Counted from the first letter of the stretch, positions 37,324 to 47,190 are shown. The stretch is 64,000 nucleotides of DNA from Ignatzschineria rhizosphaerae (GCF_022655595.1 NZ_CP093379.1:1980501-2044500); one strand, 5' to 3'. Notes: a model not told the origin generated them from the letters alone. A program made the numbers and translations.

Positions 37324-38120
37324 TGTTTCACGTGCAAAATCTCTCATTAACTATTCGCCAAAAAACGTTAATAGATATTGAAGAGCTCTCCCTTAAAAGT
37401 GGTGTTTTTACAGCTTTAATTGGTCCTAATGGCGCTGGGAAAACAACCTTTTTAAATCTTCTTGCAGGTGACTTAACGGCAACTAAAGGGGATATCTTGC
37501 TTGATGGCAAATTATTAAATGATTACACCATTGATGAACTTGCCATTAAACGCTCGGTATTACCTCAATCAGAACATATTCCCTTTGCAATTAAAACCCG
37601 TGCGATTTTACTGATGGGCGTTATGCCTTATAACATTGCCTTTAATCACCCTAAAGTACTTTTGCTTCTTGAAAAAATTAGTGAAACCTTAGAACTAGAA
37701 AACCTTCTAGATAGCGCCTATCAAACGCTATCAGGAGGAGAGCAGCATCGTGTACAAATTGGTAGAGTCCTAATGCAAGCGCTCTTCTCTAGAGAAGGAG
37801 AGCCTAATCTTCATGAGCGTATTATGCTCTTAGATGAGCCCTTTAATCATCTTGATCTCTATCATCAGCAGCAGCTACTAAGATATTTTAAATCCTTAAC
37901 AAAAAAAGGGTTAACAATTATCTGCGTGATGCATGATATCAATCATGCACTACAAATCGCCGATGAGCTTGTTCTACTTAAAAATGGCACCCTCCAAGGC
38001 TGCCATACCCCTGATGAGCTTTGGAACTCCCAAAAGTTACACCAAGTATTTGAAGTGGATTTTATTACTCTTCAACATCCTCAGGATGCCACTTTTTCAA
38101 CACTCGCTTTTCGAGTTTAA
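37323..38120 (+). CDS. hmuV: Heme ABC transporter ATP-binding protein
   Basis: HmuV powers heme import. Walker A is GPNGAGKTTFLNLLAG near 33, the signature LSGGEQHRVQIGRVLMQAL near 138, Walker B IMLLDEPFNHLD near 170, and the switch His in CVMHDINHAL. Length is 265 residues. Its ATG overlaps the hmuU stop by one base (TAATG), so translation is coupled. Confidence 0.95.
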   Translation: MFHVQNLSLTIRQKTLIDIEELSLKSGVFTALIGPNGAGKTTFLNLLAGDLTATKGDILLDGKLLNDYTIDELAIKRSVLPQSEHIPFAIKTRAILLMGVMPYNIAFNHPKVLLLLEKISETLELENLLDSAYQTLSGGEQHRVQIGRVLMQALFSREGEPNLHERIMLLDEPFNHLDLYHQQQLLRYFKSLTKKGLTIICVMHDINHALQIADELVLLKNGTLQGCHTPDELWNSQKLHQVFEVDFITLQHPQDATFSTLAFRV

Positions 38121-38196
38121 CCACTTTCTACCAATGACAACTTTTACTTAAAAAAGTTGTCATGTAAATCACCAGACATTTAAGGAGATATCAGAG

Positions 38197-38967
38197 ATGT
38201 CAGATATAACGACTAATAATAACCTCGTGCAAATCTATACTAAACAGCAAGCCGCAGATGATTCAAGAACGCATATTTTAAGTAATTTTAATGGCGTATT
38301 ATCAACCGTTATGCGTGATACTTTAGATCTTGAAGGATACCCTTTTGGCTCTGTAGTACCTTTTTGCTTAAATCAAAATAATGAAATCGTTGTCTTAATC
38401 AGTGATCTTGCGCAGCATACTAAAAATATTAATGAAAACCCTAAGGTTTCATTAACGCTGCATAATATTGATCAAGATAATATCCAAAAAGGATGGCGTT
38501 TAACCATTGCCGGCAATGCAGAGCTTGCAAAAGAAGAAGATGTGCCCTTCTTAGCAGATCGCTACGAGCGCTACTTCCCTGAAAGTCGTGATTATCATGA
38601 AGTTCATGACTTTAACTTCTATATCATCAAACCCAAAAAAGGCCGTTATATTAATGGCTTTGGGGAGATTCATTGGGTTGATTTTGACAAAATCGTTCAA
38701 CCATCCATTTTTGATGCCGAAACTGAAAACGATATGATGACTCATATGAATGAAGATCATATGGAAGCGTTGATTCTCTTCTTGCAAACACGCTTTAACG
38801 TTTCAAAACCAGATAAGGTGCGTATGACGCAAATTGACCAATATGGTTTTGCTATTGCGCACGATGAGAGAATCGAGCGTTTCACTTTTGAGCAAGAAGC
38901 GAAAAACCCAACAGATATTCGCGTATTTCTTGTAGATATGGTGAAAAAAGTACGCGCAGCTGCATAA
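38197..38967 (+). CDS. hugZ: Heme-utilisation protein, HugZ/HutZ family heme oxygenase
   Basis: HugZ/HutZ proteins bind heme on a split-barrel (pyridoxamine-phosphate-oxidase-like) fold and degrade it to release iron. The N-terminal 160 residues show that fold (VVPFCLNQNNEIVVLISDLAQHTKN). The C-terminal 80 residues are the DUF2470 domain (MMTHMNEDHMEALILFL), carrying the C-terminal His region used for heme binding in this family. Length is 256 residues. AAGGAG lies before the ATG. It closes the heme locus and has a terminator. Confidence 0.9.
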   Translation: MSDITTNNNLVQIYTKQQAADDSRTHILSNFNGVLSTVMRDTLDLEGYPFGSVVPFCLNQNNEIVVLISDLAQHTKNINENPKVSLTLHNIDQDNIQKGWRLTIAGNAELAKEEDVPFLADRYERYFPESRDYHEVHDFNFYIIKPKKGRYINGFGEIHWVDFDKIVQPSIFDAETENDMMTHMNEDHMEALILFLQTRFNVSKPDKVRMTQIDQYGFAIAHDERIERFTFEQEAKNPTDIRVFLVDMVKKVRAAA

Positions 38968-38986
38968 TTAACTTTCTTAATACATA

Positions 38987-39030
38987 AAAGCCAAGAATCT
39001 ATGATTTCACAATCACTTCTTGGCTTTTTT
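38987..39030 (+). terminator. Intrinsic terminator of the heme locus
   Basis: AAAAGCCAAGAA pairs with TTCTTGGCTTTT with T-run. Repeat A3 begins at the last T of this run. Confidence 0.88.
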
Positions 39031-39191
39031 ATGGTCGATTCGGTTTAAGAAGCACTATTTTAGATCGTATTAAGGGTACAGAGTGTGTATCAAATTAGCT
39101 TGCACAATACCGGATAGAACCATTCTTGCACTTCTCATAACCAATGCGCCGGCAATCTGGTTCAGTAAATTTTTAAACCGAGGATACTATA
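39030..39191 (-). repeat. Family A miniature inverted-repeat element, copy A3
   Basis: This 162-bp minus-orientation copy starts TATGGTCGATTCGGTTTAAG and ends AACCGAGGATACTATA. Its interior reads AAATTAGCTTGCACAATACC, CTTCTCATAACC and GCGCCGGCAATCTGG, the reverse complement of A1. Confidence 0.82.
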
Positions 39192-39204
39192 ATATTTAAA
39201 GCCC

Positions 39205-39499
39205 TTAAGATTCGTGATGATCTATAAATATTACATCAAATCCACGATCGTAATACCAACAATAATCGATATTAACCGTACCAAAGTACTTAATAATACC
39301 GTTATCTTCATATGCTTTATTACCAACTGCTAACGCCGGAACCACGGTTGCCGTTGGCAAAACACCAATTAAAAAGGCAGACTTTAATAAACTTAATTAA
39401 AGCCACAACAAGAGCCCAGTTCCCAAGATAATGGCACCTTGCACAAAGTTCTTCACAAAGACATTGAAGAGAATTTCACTAGTTATTTCAAAGTATTAC
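39205..39499 (-). pseudogene. Remnant of an AEC (auxin efflux carrier) family permease, C-terminal part
   Basis: On the minus strand one frame reads ITSEILFNVFVKNFVQGAII, LGTGLLLWL, a stop at 39397-39399, then LSLLKSAFLIGVLPTATVVP and ALAVGNKAYEDNGIIKYFGT before a stop at 39205. Two membrane segments and the LPTATxxxxLA-like motif resemble the last helices of AEC permeases. The N-terminal two thirds are missing, there is an internal TAA and no start codon. It lies between repeat A3 and the carB terminator. Assignment to AEC rests on this short motif. Confidence 0.45.
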
Positions 39500-39503
39500 C
39501 CAA

Positions 39504-39535
39504 CAAAAAAGGATCTACTAAAGATCCTTTTGGTT
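39504..39535 (-). terminator. Intrinsic terminator of carAB
   Basis: On the minus strand AAAAGGATC pairs with GATCCTTTT and runs into TTTTTTG. It lies about 45 bases beyond the carB stop. Confidence 0.88.
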
Positions 39536-39578
39536 TTTCAGCCTTTAATTACGGCTATCATCTCATAATATTCAATTG

Positions 39579-42500
39579 TTATAGAGTTTGTAGTGCATAG
39601 ACTTCTTGGGATTTTAAGTTTTGTACACTCTCACTGATTGCTAGAGCGCCGGCAATCGTTGTATAAAGAGGAATACGAAGATTTACCGCAGTTCTTCGAA
39701 TTGTGTGACTATCCTGAATACTTTGCACATCACTGTTTGTCGTATTTACGACAATCGCAATTTCTCCCGCTTTTATCGCATTGACAATATGATCCCCCCC
39801 TTCTAAGACTTTATTCACAACTTGAACAAAAAAGCCTTTCTCTTGAAGATATACCGCCGTTCCTTTCGTGGCACATAAGCCATAACCCTGTTCTAAGAAA
39901 TTTTTAGCCACAAGATCTAAAGCATGCTTATCTGTATCTCGTACTGATAAGAAGACCTTCCCAACTTTAGCAATTCTCTCCCCTGCCCCTAGCTGCGCCT
40001 TTAAAAAAGCCTCTGGGAATGTTTTTCCAATCCCCATCACTTCTCCTGTTGAGCGCATTTCAGGTCCTAAGATCACATCAACGCCGGGAAATTTAATAAA
40101 AGGAAATACCGCTTCTTTCACATAATAGTGCATTGGAATTGTTTCTAAAGTAACGCCTTGCGCTTTTAATGAGATTCCAGCCATCGCTTTTGCCCCTATT
40201 TTCGCTAGCGGAATATTTGTCGCTTTACTGACAAAAGGAACGGTTCTTGAGGCCCGAGGATTCACCTCTAATACATAAATTTCATCATCTTGCACCGCAA
40301 ACTGCACGTTCATTAAACCAATCACATTTAAGGCCTTTGCCATCGCTTTTGTCTGTAGCCGAATCTCCTCTTGAATCTCTTGAGAGAGTGAATATGCTGG
40401 CAATGAGCAACTTGAATCGCCAGAGTGAACGCCCGCTTGCTCGATATGTTGCATAATACCGCCGATTACTACTAATTCTCCATCAGAAACACAATCAACA
40501 TCAACTTCAATGGCATGATCTAAAAAGTGATCAAGAAGAACAGGGCTCTCTTCAGAAACCTTGACAGCTTCTATCATATAAGTCTCAAGCTCTGCATCAG
40601 AATGCACAATCTGCATCGCCCTTCCGCCTAACACATAAGAAGGTCTCACAACTAAGGGATAACCAATCTCATTGGCTTTCACGAGCGCTTCTCCTTCATC
40701 ATGCGCAATCCGATTAGGGGGCTGTTTTAAGCCTAAACGATGTAAAATCTGTTGGAATCTCTCCCGATCTTCTGCTGCATCAATACTATCTGCTGAAGTC
40801 CCAATAATATTGACTCCCGCTGTCGTTAAAGCGCTCGCCAGTTTCAACGGCTTTTGCCCACCATAATGGACTATCACGCCCATCGGCTTTTCGATACGAA
40901 TGATTTCTAATACATTTTCCAAGGTTAAAGGCTCAAAATAGAGTCGATCTGAGGTATCAAAATCGGTGGAGACTGTTTCAGGATTACAGTTGACCATAAT
41001 CGTTTCAAATCCCGCCTCACGAAGCGCTAATGATGCGTGCACGCAGCAGTAATCAAACTCAATCCCCTGCCCAATTCTATTTGGCCCACCGCCAAGAATC
41101 ATCACCTTTTGCCTATCACTTGGGCGCGCTTCGCACTCCTCTTCATAAGTTGAATAGAGATAAGCAATATCTGTCTCAAATTCTCCAGCGCTACTATCTA
41201 CTCGCTTATAAACAGGATGAAGATTGAGCGCTCCTCGTTTTTCTCGAACCGCTTTTTCACTCACCTTTAATAGATCAGCAATCCGAAAGTCTGTAAATCC
41301 TTTACGCTTTAATCGGCGTAATGTTGTGTAATCCATCAATTCCAAAGAGTTTGAAGACTGCTCAAGCAATGCTGTTAACGCCCGCTCTTCCTTAATTAAA
41401 TCTTCTAACTGTGCTAAAAACCACGGATCAATTGCAGATATTTCATGGATTTCAGTAAGGCTCATTCCTAAACGAAACCCATCCGCCACATAAAGCAAAC
41501 GATCAGGTCTTGGCGTTTTCATCTCGGCAACAATCTCTTCTCGATTACAGCTTTTGGGATTTAATCCTGATAATCCTGTCTCTAAACCAGATAATGCTTT
41601 TTGCAAAGATTCTTGGAAAGTTCTTCCCATTGCCATCACTTCCCCCACCGATTTCATCTGCGTTGTTAAACGATCATCGGCTAAAGGAAATTTCTCAAAA
41701 GCAAATCTGGGGACTTTTGTCACCACATAATCAATTGTTGGCTCAAAAGCTACGGGCGCTCTACCATTAGTGATATCGCTTTGTAACTCATCAAGCGTAT
41801 AACCCACCGCAAGCTTTGCTGAGATCTTTGCAATCGGAAAGCCTGTTGCTTTAGAAGCTAAGGCGGAAGATCTTGAAACGCGAGGGTTCATCTCAATAAT
41901 AATGAGCTCGCCATTAACAGGATTAACTGAGAACTGCACATTTGCACCACCTGAATTTACCCCAATCTCACGCAATACCGCTAAGCTTGCATCTCGCATA
42001 ATCTGATATTCACGATTCGTTAACGTTTGTGCTGGCGCAACAGTAATAGAATCCCCCGTATGAACGCCCATGGGATCAAAGTTTTCAATGGAGCAAATAA
42101 TCATCGCATTATCCTTTTGATCGCGAATGACCTCCATCTCATACTCTTTCCAACCTAAAACAGATTGCTCAACAAGCAGTTCATGAGTGGGCGAGGCATC
42201 AAATCCTCGCTCACAGATGGTTATAAACTCCTCAAAATCATAAGCAATTCCACCGCCCGATCCCCCCATCGTAAAAGAGGGGCGAATCAGGGTCGGAAAG
42301 CCAACTTTCTCCTGCGCTATAAGTGCATCCTTCATCGTATGAACCACATACGATTGTGGTGAATTGAGCCCAATTTTTAACATTGCTTCTTTAAAACGAC
42401 CTCTATCTTCCGCCTTATCAATCGCATCTTCATTGGCGCCGATAAGCTCTACCCCATATTTTGTAAGCACTCCATTTCGGCTAAGATCTAGAGCGCAGTT

Positions 42501-42788
42501 AAGTGCTGTCTGCCCACCCATATTGGGTAAAATGGCATCAGGGCGCTCTTTTTCAATAATCTTCTCTACCGTTTGCCATAAGATTGGCTCAATATAAGTG
42601 GCATCTGCCATCTCAGGATCTGTCATAATCGTCGCTGGATTGGAGTTTACTAAGATGACGCGATACCCCTCTTCTCGTAGCGCTTTACACGCCTGAGCAC
42701 CGGAATAATCGAATTCGCATGCCTGACCAATCACAATCGGGCCGGCACCAATAATTAAAATAGATTTGATATCTGTACGTTTTGGCAT
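39579..42788 (-). CDS. carB: Carbamoyl-phosphate synthase large subunit
   Basis: CarB makes carbamoyl phosphate from bicarbonate, ammonia and two ATP for pyrimidine and arginine synthesis. The 1069-residue protein has both ATP-grasp halves ([17 protein letters not shown] near 170; [15 protein letters not shown] near 710), each starting with a pre-ATP-grasp motif ([39 protein letters not shown]). It ends in an allosteric MGS-like domain. No damage is visible. It follows carA by 15 bases. The partner CarA lacks glutaminase residues, so this subunit would have to use free ammonia. Confidence 0.97.
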   Translation of the reverse strand: MPKRTDIKSILIIGAGPIVIGQACEFDYSGAQACKALREEGYRVILVNSNPATIMTDPEMADATYIEPILWQTVEKIIEKERPDAILPNMGGQTALNCALDLSRNGVLTKYGVELIGANEDAIDKAEDRGRFKEAMLKIGLNSPQSYVVHTMKDALIAQEKVGFPTLIRPSFTMGGSGGGIAYDFEEFITICERGFDASPTHELLVEQSVLGWKEYEMEVIRDQKDNAMIICSIENFDPMGVHTGDSITVAPAQTLTNREYQIMRDASLAVLREIGVNSGGANVQFSVNPVNGELIIIEMNPRVSRSSALASKATGFPIAKISAKLAVGYTLDELQSDITNGRAPVAFEPTIDYVVTKVPRFAFEKFPLADDRLTTQMKSVGEVMAMGRTFQESLQKALSGLETGLSGLNPKSCNREEIVAEMKTPRPDRLLYVADGFRLGMSLTEIHEISAIDPWFLAQLEDLIKEERALTALLEQSSNSLELMDYTTLRRLKRKGFTDFRIADLLKVSEKAVREKRGALNLHPVYKRVDSSAGEFETDIAYLYSTYEEECEARPSDRQKVMILGGGPNRIGQGIEFDYCCVHASLALREAGFETIMVNCNPETVSTDFDTSDRLYFEPLTLENVLEIIRIEKPMGVIVHYGGQKPLKLASALTTAGVNIIGTSADSIDAAEDRERFQQILHRLGLKQPPNRIAHDEGEALVKANEIGYPLVVRPSYVLGGRAMQIVHSDAELETYMIEAVKVSEESPVLLDHFLDHAIEVDVDCVSDGELVVIGGIMQHIEQAGVHSGDSSCSLPAYSLSQEIQEEIRLQTKAMAKALNVIGLMNVQFAVQDDEIYVLEVNPRASRTVPFVSKATNIPLAKIGAKAMAGISLKAQGVTLETIPMHYYVKEAVFPFIKFPGVDVILGPEMRSTGEVMGIGKTFPEAFLKAQLGAGERIAKVGKVFLSVRDTDKHALDLVAKNFLEQGYGLCATKGTAVYLQEKGFFVQVVNKVLEGGDHIVNAIKAGEIAIVVNTTNSDVQSIQDSHTIRRTAVNLRIPLYTTIAGALAISESVQNLKSQEVYALQTL

Positions 42789-42803
42789 TTTTGGCTCCTG
42801 AAA

Positions 42804-43907
42804 TTATTTAGTCCACATGGCATCAATGAGTTGATCGAATAAAAAAGCGGCATCCCCTTCAGGATATCCCTGAAAAGAGTAAACACACTGATTCGGTAAT
42901 CGTATTCCTTGAACCGAATGATCAATCAATGAATGGTGCGTCACCAGCACCGTTTCAGGAAGGCTCTCTTCCAAAAGCACATAATGATGATTTTGAGAGG
43001 TCATCATCACTTTACCTGAAAAAATCTCTTGCACAGGATGGTTCACACTATGATGACCATGAGGCAATTTTGTAACCTTTCCGCCAAGCGCTATCCCTAA
43101 CAGCTGATGCCCTAATCCCACCGCAAAAAGCGGAATTTCACTCTTAATTAAGGAGGCAATTTCTGTTATGACAGTTTGATAAGCAGAAGGGTCTCCTGAA
43201 CCATTTGAGAGAAATAATCCACTGGGATGAAGCGCTAAAATTTCACTTGCCATTGTTGACCTAGGGACAACAGTAACGTGGCAACCACTCTCTGCAAAAT
43301 GGCGTAAAATATCTTTAGTTACCCCAAAATCCATCACCACAACATGAAGCGGTTTTTCACTAATCCCCTGATGAAACCCACGCCCTAACTGCCACTTCCC
43401 CTCAGACCAATCATAGCCTTTATGATCAGAAGTAAGCGCGTCTACTTCTGATATCTGCCATGCTTGCGCCTTTGTTGTAGCAGCTGTAATATCAAGGTTT
43501 TCTCCAGTCACAATACAGCCAGCTTGTGACCCAAAGGTTCGTAGATGCCGCGTTAAGCGCCTTGTATCTATCCCCGCAATCGCTACAAGCCCATGCCTAA
43601 TAAGATAGCTCTCCAGCTTTTCTTCGGATCTAAAATTACTCGTAAAAAGCGGTAAATCACGAATAATAAGCCCCGCAGCTTGCACGTGATCTGATCCTCG
43701 ATCTTCTTGATTAATGCCCGTATTACCAATATGAGGGTAACTAAATGCGATCAGCTGATCTTTAGATGCCGGATCAGTTAATAGCTCTTGATAACCGATC
43801 ATTGCCGTATTAAATACGACATTACCAACGGTTGATCCTTCTTTCCCAATCGAGATACCACTAAATGTTGTGCCATCTGCCAAAACTAAGGTTGCGGGGT
43901 TTGTCAT
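42804..43907 (-). CDS. carA: Carbamoyl-phosphate synthase small subunit with inactivated glutaminase site
   Basis: CarA normally hydrolyses glutamine and channels ammonia to CarB. The N-terminal small-subunit domain is intact (VFNTAMIGYQELLTDPASKD, GIDTRRLTRHLR). The class I amidotransferase domain is complete in length (367 residues; E. coli 382), but its active site is not. The nucleophile elbow reads FAVGLGHQLL instead of FGxCLGHQLL, giving Gly264 (codon GGA at 43116-43118) for Cys. The catalytic HPE reads YPE (Tyr348, TAT at 42864-42866). The oxyanion loop NGPGDP reads NGSGDP. Glu350 remains. The frame is open and otherwise conserved, so the subunit is probably made and kept for structure. 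An attenuator-like hairpin lies in its leader. Confidence 0.93.
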   Translation of the reverse strand: MTNPATLVLADGTTFSGISIGKEGSTVGNVVFNTAMIGYQELLTDPASKDQLIAFSYPHIGNTGINQEDRGSDHVQAAGLIIRDLPLFTSNFRSEEKLESYLIRHGLVAIAGIDTRRLTRHLRTFGSQAGCIVTGENLDITAATTKAQAWQISEVDALTSDHKGYDWSEGKWQLGRGFHQGISEKPLHVVVMDFGVTKDILRHFAESGCHVTVVPRSTMASEILALHPSGLFLSNGSGDPSAYQTVITEIASLIKSEIPLFAVGLGHQLLGIALGGKVTKLPHGHHSVNHPVQEIFSGKVMMTSQNHHYVLLEESLPETVLVTHHSLIDHSVQGIRLPNQCVYSFQGYPEGDAAFLFDQLIDAMWTK

Positions 43908-43949
43908 CTTTGTTTTTTCCTTTATTATTCCATTTCATATTTTTTGGGC

Positions 43950-43990
43950 AAAAAAAAACACGGATCGCTCAAAAGTGAGCAATTACGTGC
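43950..43990 (-). terminator. Attenuator-like intrinsic terminator in the carA leader
   Basis: On the minus strand GCTCA-CTTT-TGAGC with outer CACG/CGTG pairing is followed by nine T. It ends 43 bases before the carA ATG, and no gene on this strand ends nearby (mqo has its own terminator at 44327). Confidence 0.7.
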
Positions 43991-44101
43991 TTTGTGACAT
44001 AGCTTCTGAATGCCATAGAAGCATTTCATCATAACGATTGAAGGCTACTTCTACAATATTTTTTTACTAAGATGACCTTTAAAAGAGAGACTTTAAGTGC
44101 C

Positions 44102-44133
44102 CTAGATATTTTGATATAGGTCAAAATATCTAG
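44102..44133 (-). promoter_or_regulatory. Perfect 13-bp inverted repeat in the carA upstream region
   Basis: CTAGATATTTTGA and TCAAAATATCTAG flank six bases, 195 bases before carA. It may be a leader stem-loop acting with the downstream terminator, or an operator. Confidence 0.6.
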
Positions 44134-44326
44134 CCTTCCGAGCGGTTGGAAAAATCTTCAATTTTTTTAAATTATTTGGATTTCTCCCACAAATTTTTAT
44201 AAAAACAGCGCTCGACAAAAGATGGATTTCACGAACTTTTGGGCGCTTATTGATATTTCCCTGCTTTATTTTTAGCCTTTAAAAAAGCCAATCAGAAAAA
44301 GAAGAAATAGCTATTAAAAATAGTAT

Positions 44327-44360
44327 AAAAAATGGCACAAAAATAATTGCGCCATTTTTA
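44327..44360 (-). terminator. Intrinsic terminator of mqo
   Basis: AAAAATGGC pairs with GCCATTTTT around a 14-base loop, with T-run on the minus strand, 25 bases after the mqo stop. Confidence 0.85.
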
Positions 44361-44384
44361 AGAAGAAAAAGAAACGCCTTAGTC

Positions 44385-45881
44385 CTAAATAAACTCTAAG
44401 CCTAAAGTTTTTGCCGTACTTTCTCTTGTTGCACGGCACGCATCCGCATCGACTTTTAAATCAATGCCAAAGGTTGGAATCATCTCTTTTAATTTAGCTT
44501 CCCAACCATCACTAAGTTGCTCTTTAAAAGATTTTTGCAATACATTTAAGGCAATAAATGCCGCCGTTGAAGCACCGGGAGAAGCGCCTAACAGAACAAC
44601 TAACGATTCATCACTGCTTGAAACGAGCTCTGTACCAAACTCTAAAATGCCCTCTTTCTCAGGCTTATCTGGTTTGATAATTTGCACTCGTTGCCCAGCT
44701 ACAACTTCTCGCCAATTCTCTTTTAAGGCTTGAGGGTAAAAGGATTGAAGCGCCGCAAATTGATGGTGCGAAGTCTGTAATACTTGACCGATTAAATACT
44801 CCACAAGCCCCATATTATCCTTTGCCACATCGAGCATTGGTAAAATATTGCCAGGTTTTACGGATTTAAAGAGATCTGCATATGAGCCATGCTTTAAAAA
44901 CTTCGTTGAAAAGCCGGCATAAGGGCCAAATAGTAATGATTTATTCCCCCCAATAATGCGAGTATCTAAATGGGGAACAGACATGGGCGGTGAGCCTTTT
45001 GCCGCTTTACTATAAACTTTTGCATGGTGCTGATCGACAATCGATGCTTCATCACTGCGTAGCCAAATTCCACTCACCGGAAAACCGCCGTAGCCTTTAC
45101 CTTCCGGAATCCCTGATTTTTGCAACAACTCAATGGCTCTACCGCCGGCACCGACAAAGACAAACTTACTCGAAATAACCTTCGTCTCTTTTAATACCGT
45201 GTCTTTCACGGTCACAAGCCAGCGACCATTACTATCACGCGCAATATCTATGACTTCTTGCTGATAAGAGAGCGTGAAATTCTCACTCTCTTCTAAAGCG
45301 CCAATCAAGATTCGCGTTAATGCGCCATAATCCACATCAGCACCAGTAATCATACGCGTCATCGCAATAGGCTCATTAGGATCTCGCCCATCTGTAATTA
45401 GCGGCGTCCATTTAGCGATCTCCTCATGGCTTTCTGTATATTCCATTCCATGATAACAGTGGCTTGCACTCATCTTTTCAAAACGTTTTTTCAAAAATGC
45501 AACGCTATCTGCCCCCTGCACAAAGCTCATATGCGGACAACTATGGATAAAATCCTGTGGGTTTTGGATCTTCCCTTCTTTGACAAGATAGCTCCAAAAT
45601 TGGCGAGAGATATCAAACTCTGTATTCACCTCAAGTGCCTCATGAATATCAATAGAGCCATCTTTTAGCTCTGGCGTATAGTTCATTTCGCAGTTTGCGG
45701 CATGTCCTGTTCCGGCATTATTCCAAGAATCAGAGCTCTCTAAACCACACTGATTTAAGCGCTCAAATATCTGTACCTTAAGCGTCGGATCTAACTCTTT
45801 TAAAAAGGAACCCAAAGTGGCGCTCATAATACCGGCGCCCACTAAGATAATATCGGTTTCACTACTTATCTGTTTTTTCAT
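44385..45881 (-). CDS. mqo: Malate:quinone oxidoreductase
   Basis: Mqo is a peripheral membrane FAD enzyme that oxidises malate to oxaloacetate and passes electrons to the quinone pool. The FAD-binding start ILVGAGIMSATLGSFLKELDP is at 12-32, followed by the signature WNNAGTGHAANCEMNYTPE near 53, VDYGALTR near 190 and the C-terminal LGASPGASTAAFIAL. Length is 498 residues (E. coli 548). It has its own terminator. With MaeB in the same window, the cell has both malate oxidation to oxaloacetate and decarboxylation to pyruvate. Confidence 0.95.
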   Translation of the reverse strand: MKKQISSETDIILVGAGIMSATLGSFLKELDPTLKVQIFERLNQCGLESSDSWNNAGTGHAANCEMNYTPELKDGSIDIHEALEVNTEFDISRQFWSYLVKEGKIQNPQDFIHSCPHMSFVQGADSVAFLKKRFEKMSASHCYHGMEYTESHEEIAKWTPLITDGRDPNEPIAMTRMITGADVDYGALTRILIGALEESENFTLSYQQEVIDIARDSNGRWLVTVKDTVLKETKVISSKFVFVGAGGRAIELLQKSGIPEGKGYGGFPVSGIWLRSDEASIVDQHHAKVYSKAAKGSPPMSVPHLDTRIIGGNKSLLFGPYAGFSTKFLKHGSYADLFKSVKPGNILPMLDVAKDNMGLVEYLIGQVLQTSHHQFAALQSFYPQALKENWREVVAGQRVQIIKPDKPEKEGILEFGTELVSSSDESLVVLLGASPGASTAAFIALNVLQKSFKEQLSDGWEAKLKEMIPTFGIDLKVDADACRATRESTAKTLGLEFI

Positions 45882-45949
45882 CTCACATCCTTATGAAGCT
45901 TATCGTAAATCATGCCAATTATTATTGATTATTTGTTAGAAATCGGCGG

Positions 45950-46789
45950 GTTGTTTACACTTCAGTGTTAAAATAATTTTCTAAAACTTCATAAGGCGTT
46001 AAACCATTAATACCCTTATGAGGTTTTACTGTGTTGTAATAGTTCAAAAATCGTTTTAGCTTCTTTTTCCGATCATCTGAACTGATAAACTCCTCCTGAT
46101 TATGCCACATTTCCATGAGTGTTCGAATGACTCTTTCTGCTTTTCCATTCGTTTGAGGGCAAGCTGGCTTTGTAAACTTTTGATTAATCTTATGTGTTAG
46201 ACACATTTCGACAAAGGCATGTTCTGATGTACCTTTATACTCACGACCATTATCCGAATAGGTGCATTCTACAGTATAGGGACACTGTTCTAACAGATCC
46301 CATCGAAGAAATTCAGCAGCACTAAACTGTGATTTATCAGGATAAATACCGGCATAAAGTTCTCTTGAAAAATCATCAATTCCTACAAATAAATACTCTC
46401 TAGTGCGATTTTTAAGATCTCCTTTTAAAAGAGGGAGCCGTTTAGTATCCACATGGACCATCTCGCCAGGATAGTTTTTGTTATAACGTTTAGCCCTCTT
46501 TTTAAGTTTCTCTTCAATAGATTTTTCAATCTTTGCAAGACGTTTAATGCCATACTTAATTGTTCTATAACGTTCATTTTTACTAGCTAATGGCACAAAC
46601 AAGTTCAATCTACCTTGTTTTAGTACTTTATAGATCGTAGGTCTGCTTACCATAAAACGCTCAGCTAGATAGGTTACGGTAAATTTTTCTTGATGATGTA
46701 ATCGCCAAATCTCTTCTCGATGAAACGGCGTTAATTTTGTTTTTCGATGGATATTCATAACAGTATTTTCTCCTAATACTGTAAACAAC
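45950..46789 (-). mobile_element. IS481-like insertion sequence
   Basis: The 840-bp element is bounded by inverted GTTGTTTACA (45950-45959) and TGTAAACAAC (46780-46789), containing the TGT...ACA ends expected in IS481 elements. It holds one transposase gene. I see no clear target-site duplication (flanks ...GGCGG and GCGAT...). It sits between mqo and a cupin gene without breaking either. Confidence 0.75.
45955..46758 (-). CDS. IS481-family DDE transposase
   Basis: The 267-residue protein has an N-terminal helix-turn-helix (LAERFMVSRPTIYKVLKQ near 35) and an rve-type DDE core: first Asp in GEMVHVDTKRL, second in CTYSDNGREYKG, Glu in TNGKAERVIRTL. This matches the IS481 layout. ATG 46758 with AGGAGA upstream is preferred to a TTG at 46788 that lies in the terminal repeat. 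It is intact and probably functional. Confidence 0.85.
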   Translation of the reverse strand: MNIHRKTKLTPFHREEIWRLHHQEKFTVTYLAERFMVSRPTIYKVLKQGRLNLFVPLASKNERYRTIKYGIKRLAKIEKSIEEKLKKRAKRYNKNYPGEMVHVDTKRLPLLKGDLKNRTREYLFVGIDDFSRELYAGIYPDKSQFSAAEFLRWDLLEQCPYTVECTYSDNGREYKGTSEHAFVEMCLTHKINQKFTKPACPQTNGKAERVIRTLMEMWHNQEEFISSDDRKKKLKRFLNYYNTVKPHKGINGLTPYEVLENYFNTEV

Positions 46790-46800
46790 GCGATAAAATC

Positions 46801-47190
46801 CTACAGATTATTAGCTTTAAATGTTAAGTTCTTAGCATCATCATAATCTACATAAGCACGAATCCATGGGGCATCATCTAATAAACGCCACTTATGTCCT
46901 GTCCCACTATTATCTTGAGCGAGTAAAATATCCCCAGGTTTAATCACAAATTTCTCACCGGTAAATGTTTCAAACTCTAAAGTGCCGGAAAGCGTAATCA
47001 CAAAGCGAGGGGTTGGATCTTGATGCCAATCAAATGATCCTCCTGAAGTTGTTTCGCGAAAATAGAGTTTATTCACTTCAATCGGCAAACCAATAAAATC
47101 TCCGCGCTCCCCCTCCTTCATTTCCAAAGTTCCTTCCTCAAAGAGAGAGTTTCCATCGCTTCCTGTCCACATTCTAATACATCTAATCAT
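46801..47190 (-). CDS. Cupin-domain protein
   Basis: The 129-residue protein is a single cupin barrel. Cupin motif 1 is present as SFDWHQDPTPRFVITLSGTLEFE near 52-75, and motif 2 as PGDILLAQDNSGTGHKWR near 96-113; the His residues could bind a metal. Function is not known. AAGGAG lies 8 bases before the ATG. The IS ends 11 bases beyond its stop, so any original terminator may have been displaced. Confidence 0.75.
   Translation of the reverse strand: MIRCIRMWTGSDGNSLFEEGTLEMKEGERGDFIGLPIEVNKLYFRETTSGGSFDWHQDPTPRFVITLSGTLEFETFTGEKFVIKPGDILLAQDNSGTGHKWRLLDDAPWIRAYVDYDDAKNLTFKANNL

Noticed and set aside
43915-44020. A 35-codon leader peptide before carA
   Set aside because: The frame exists and overlaps the terminator, but there is no Shine-Dalgarno and no run of regulatory codons, so it is not annotated as a gene.
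45940-46800. Target-site duplication around the IS481-like element
   Set aside because: A GCG occurs near both ends but not in matching positions; no duplication can be claimed.
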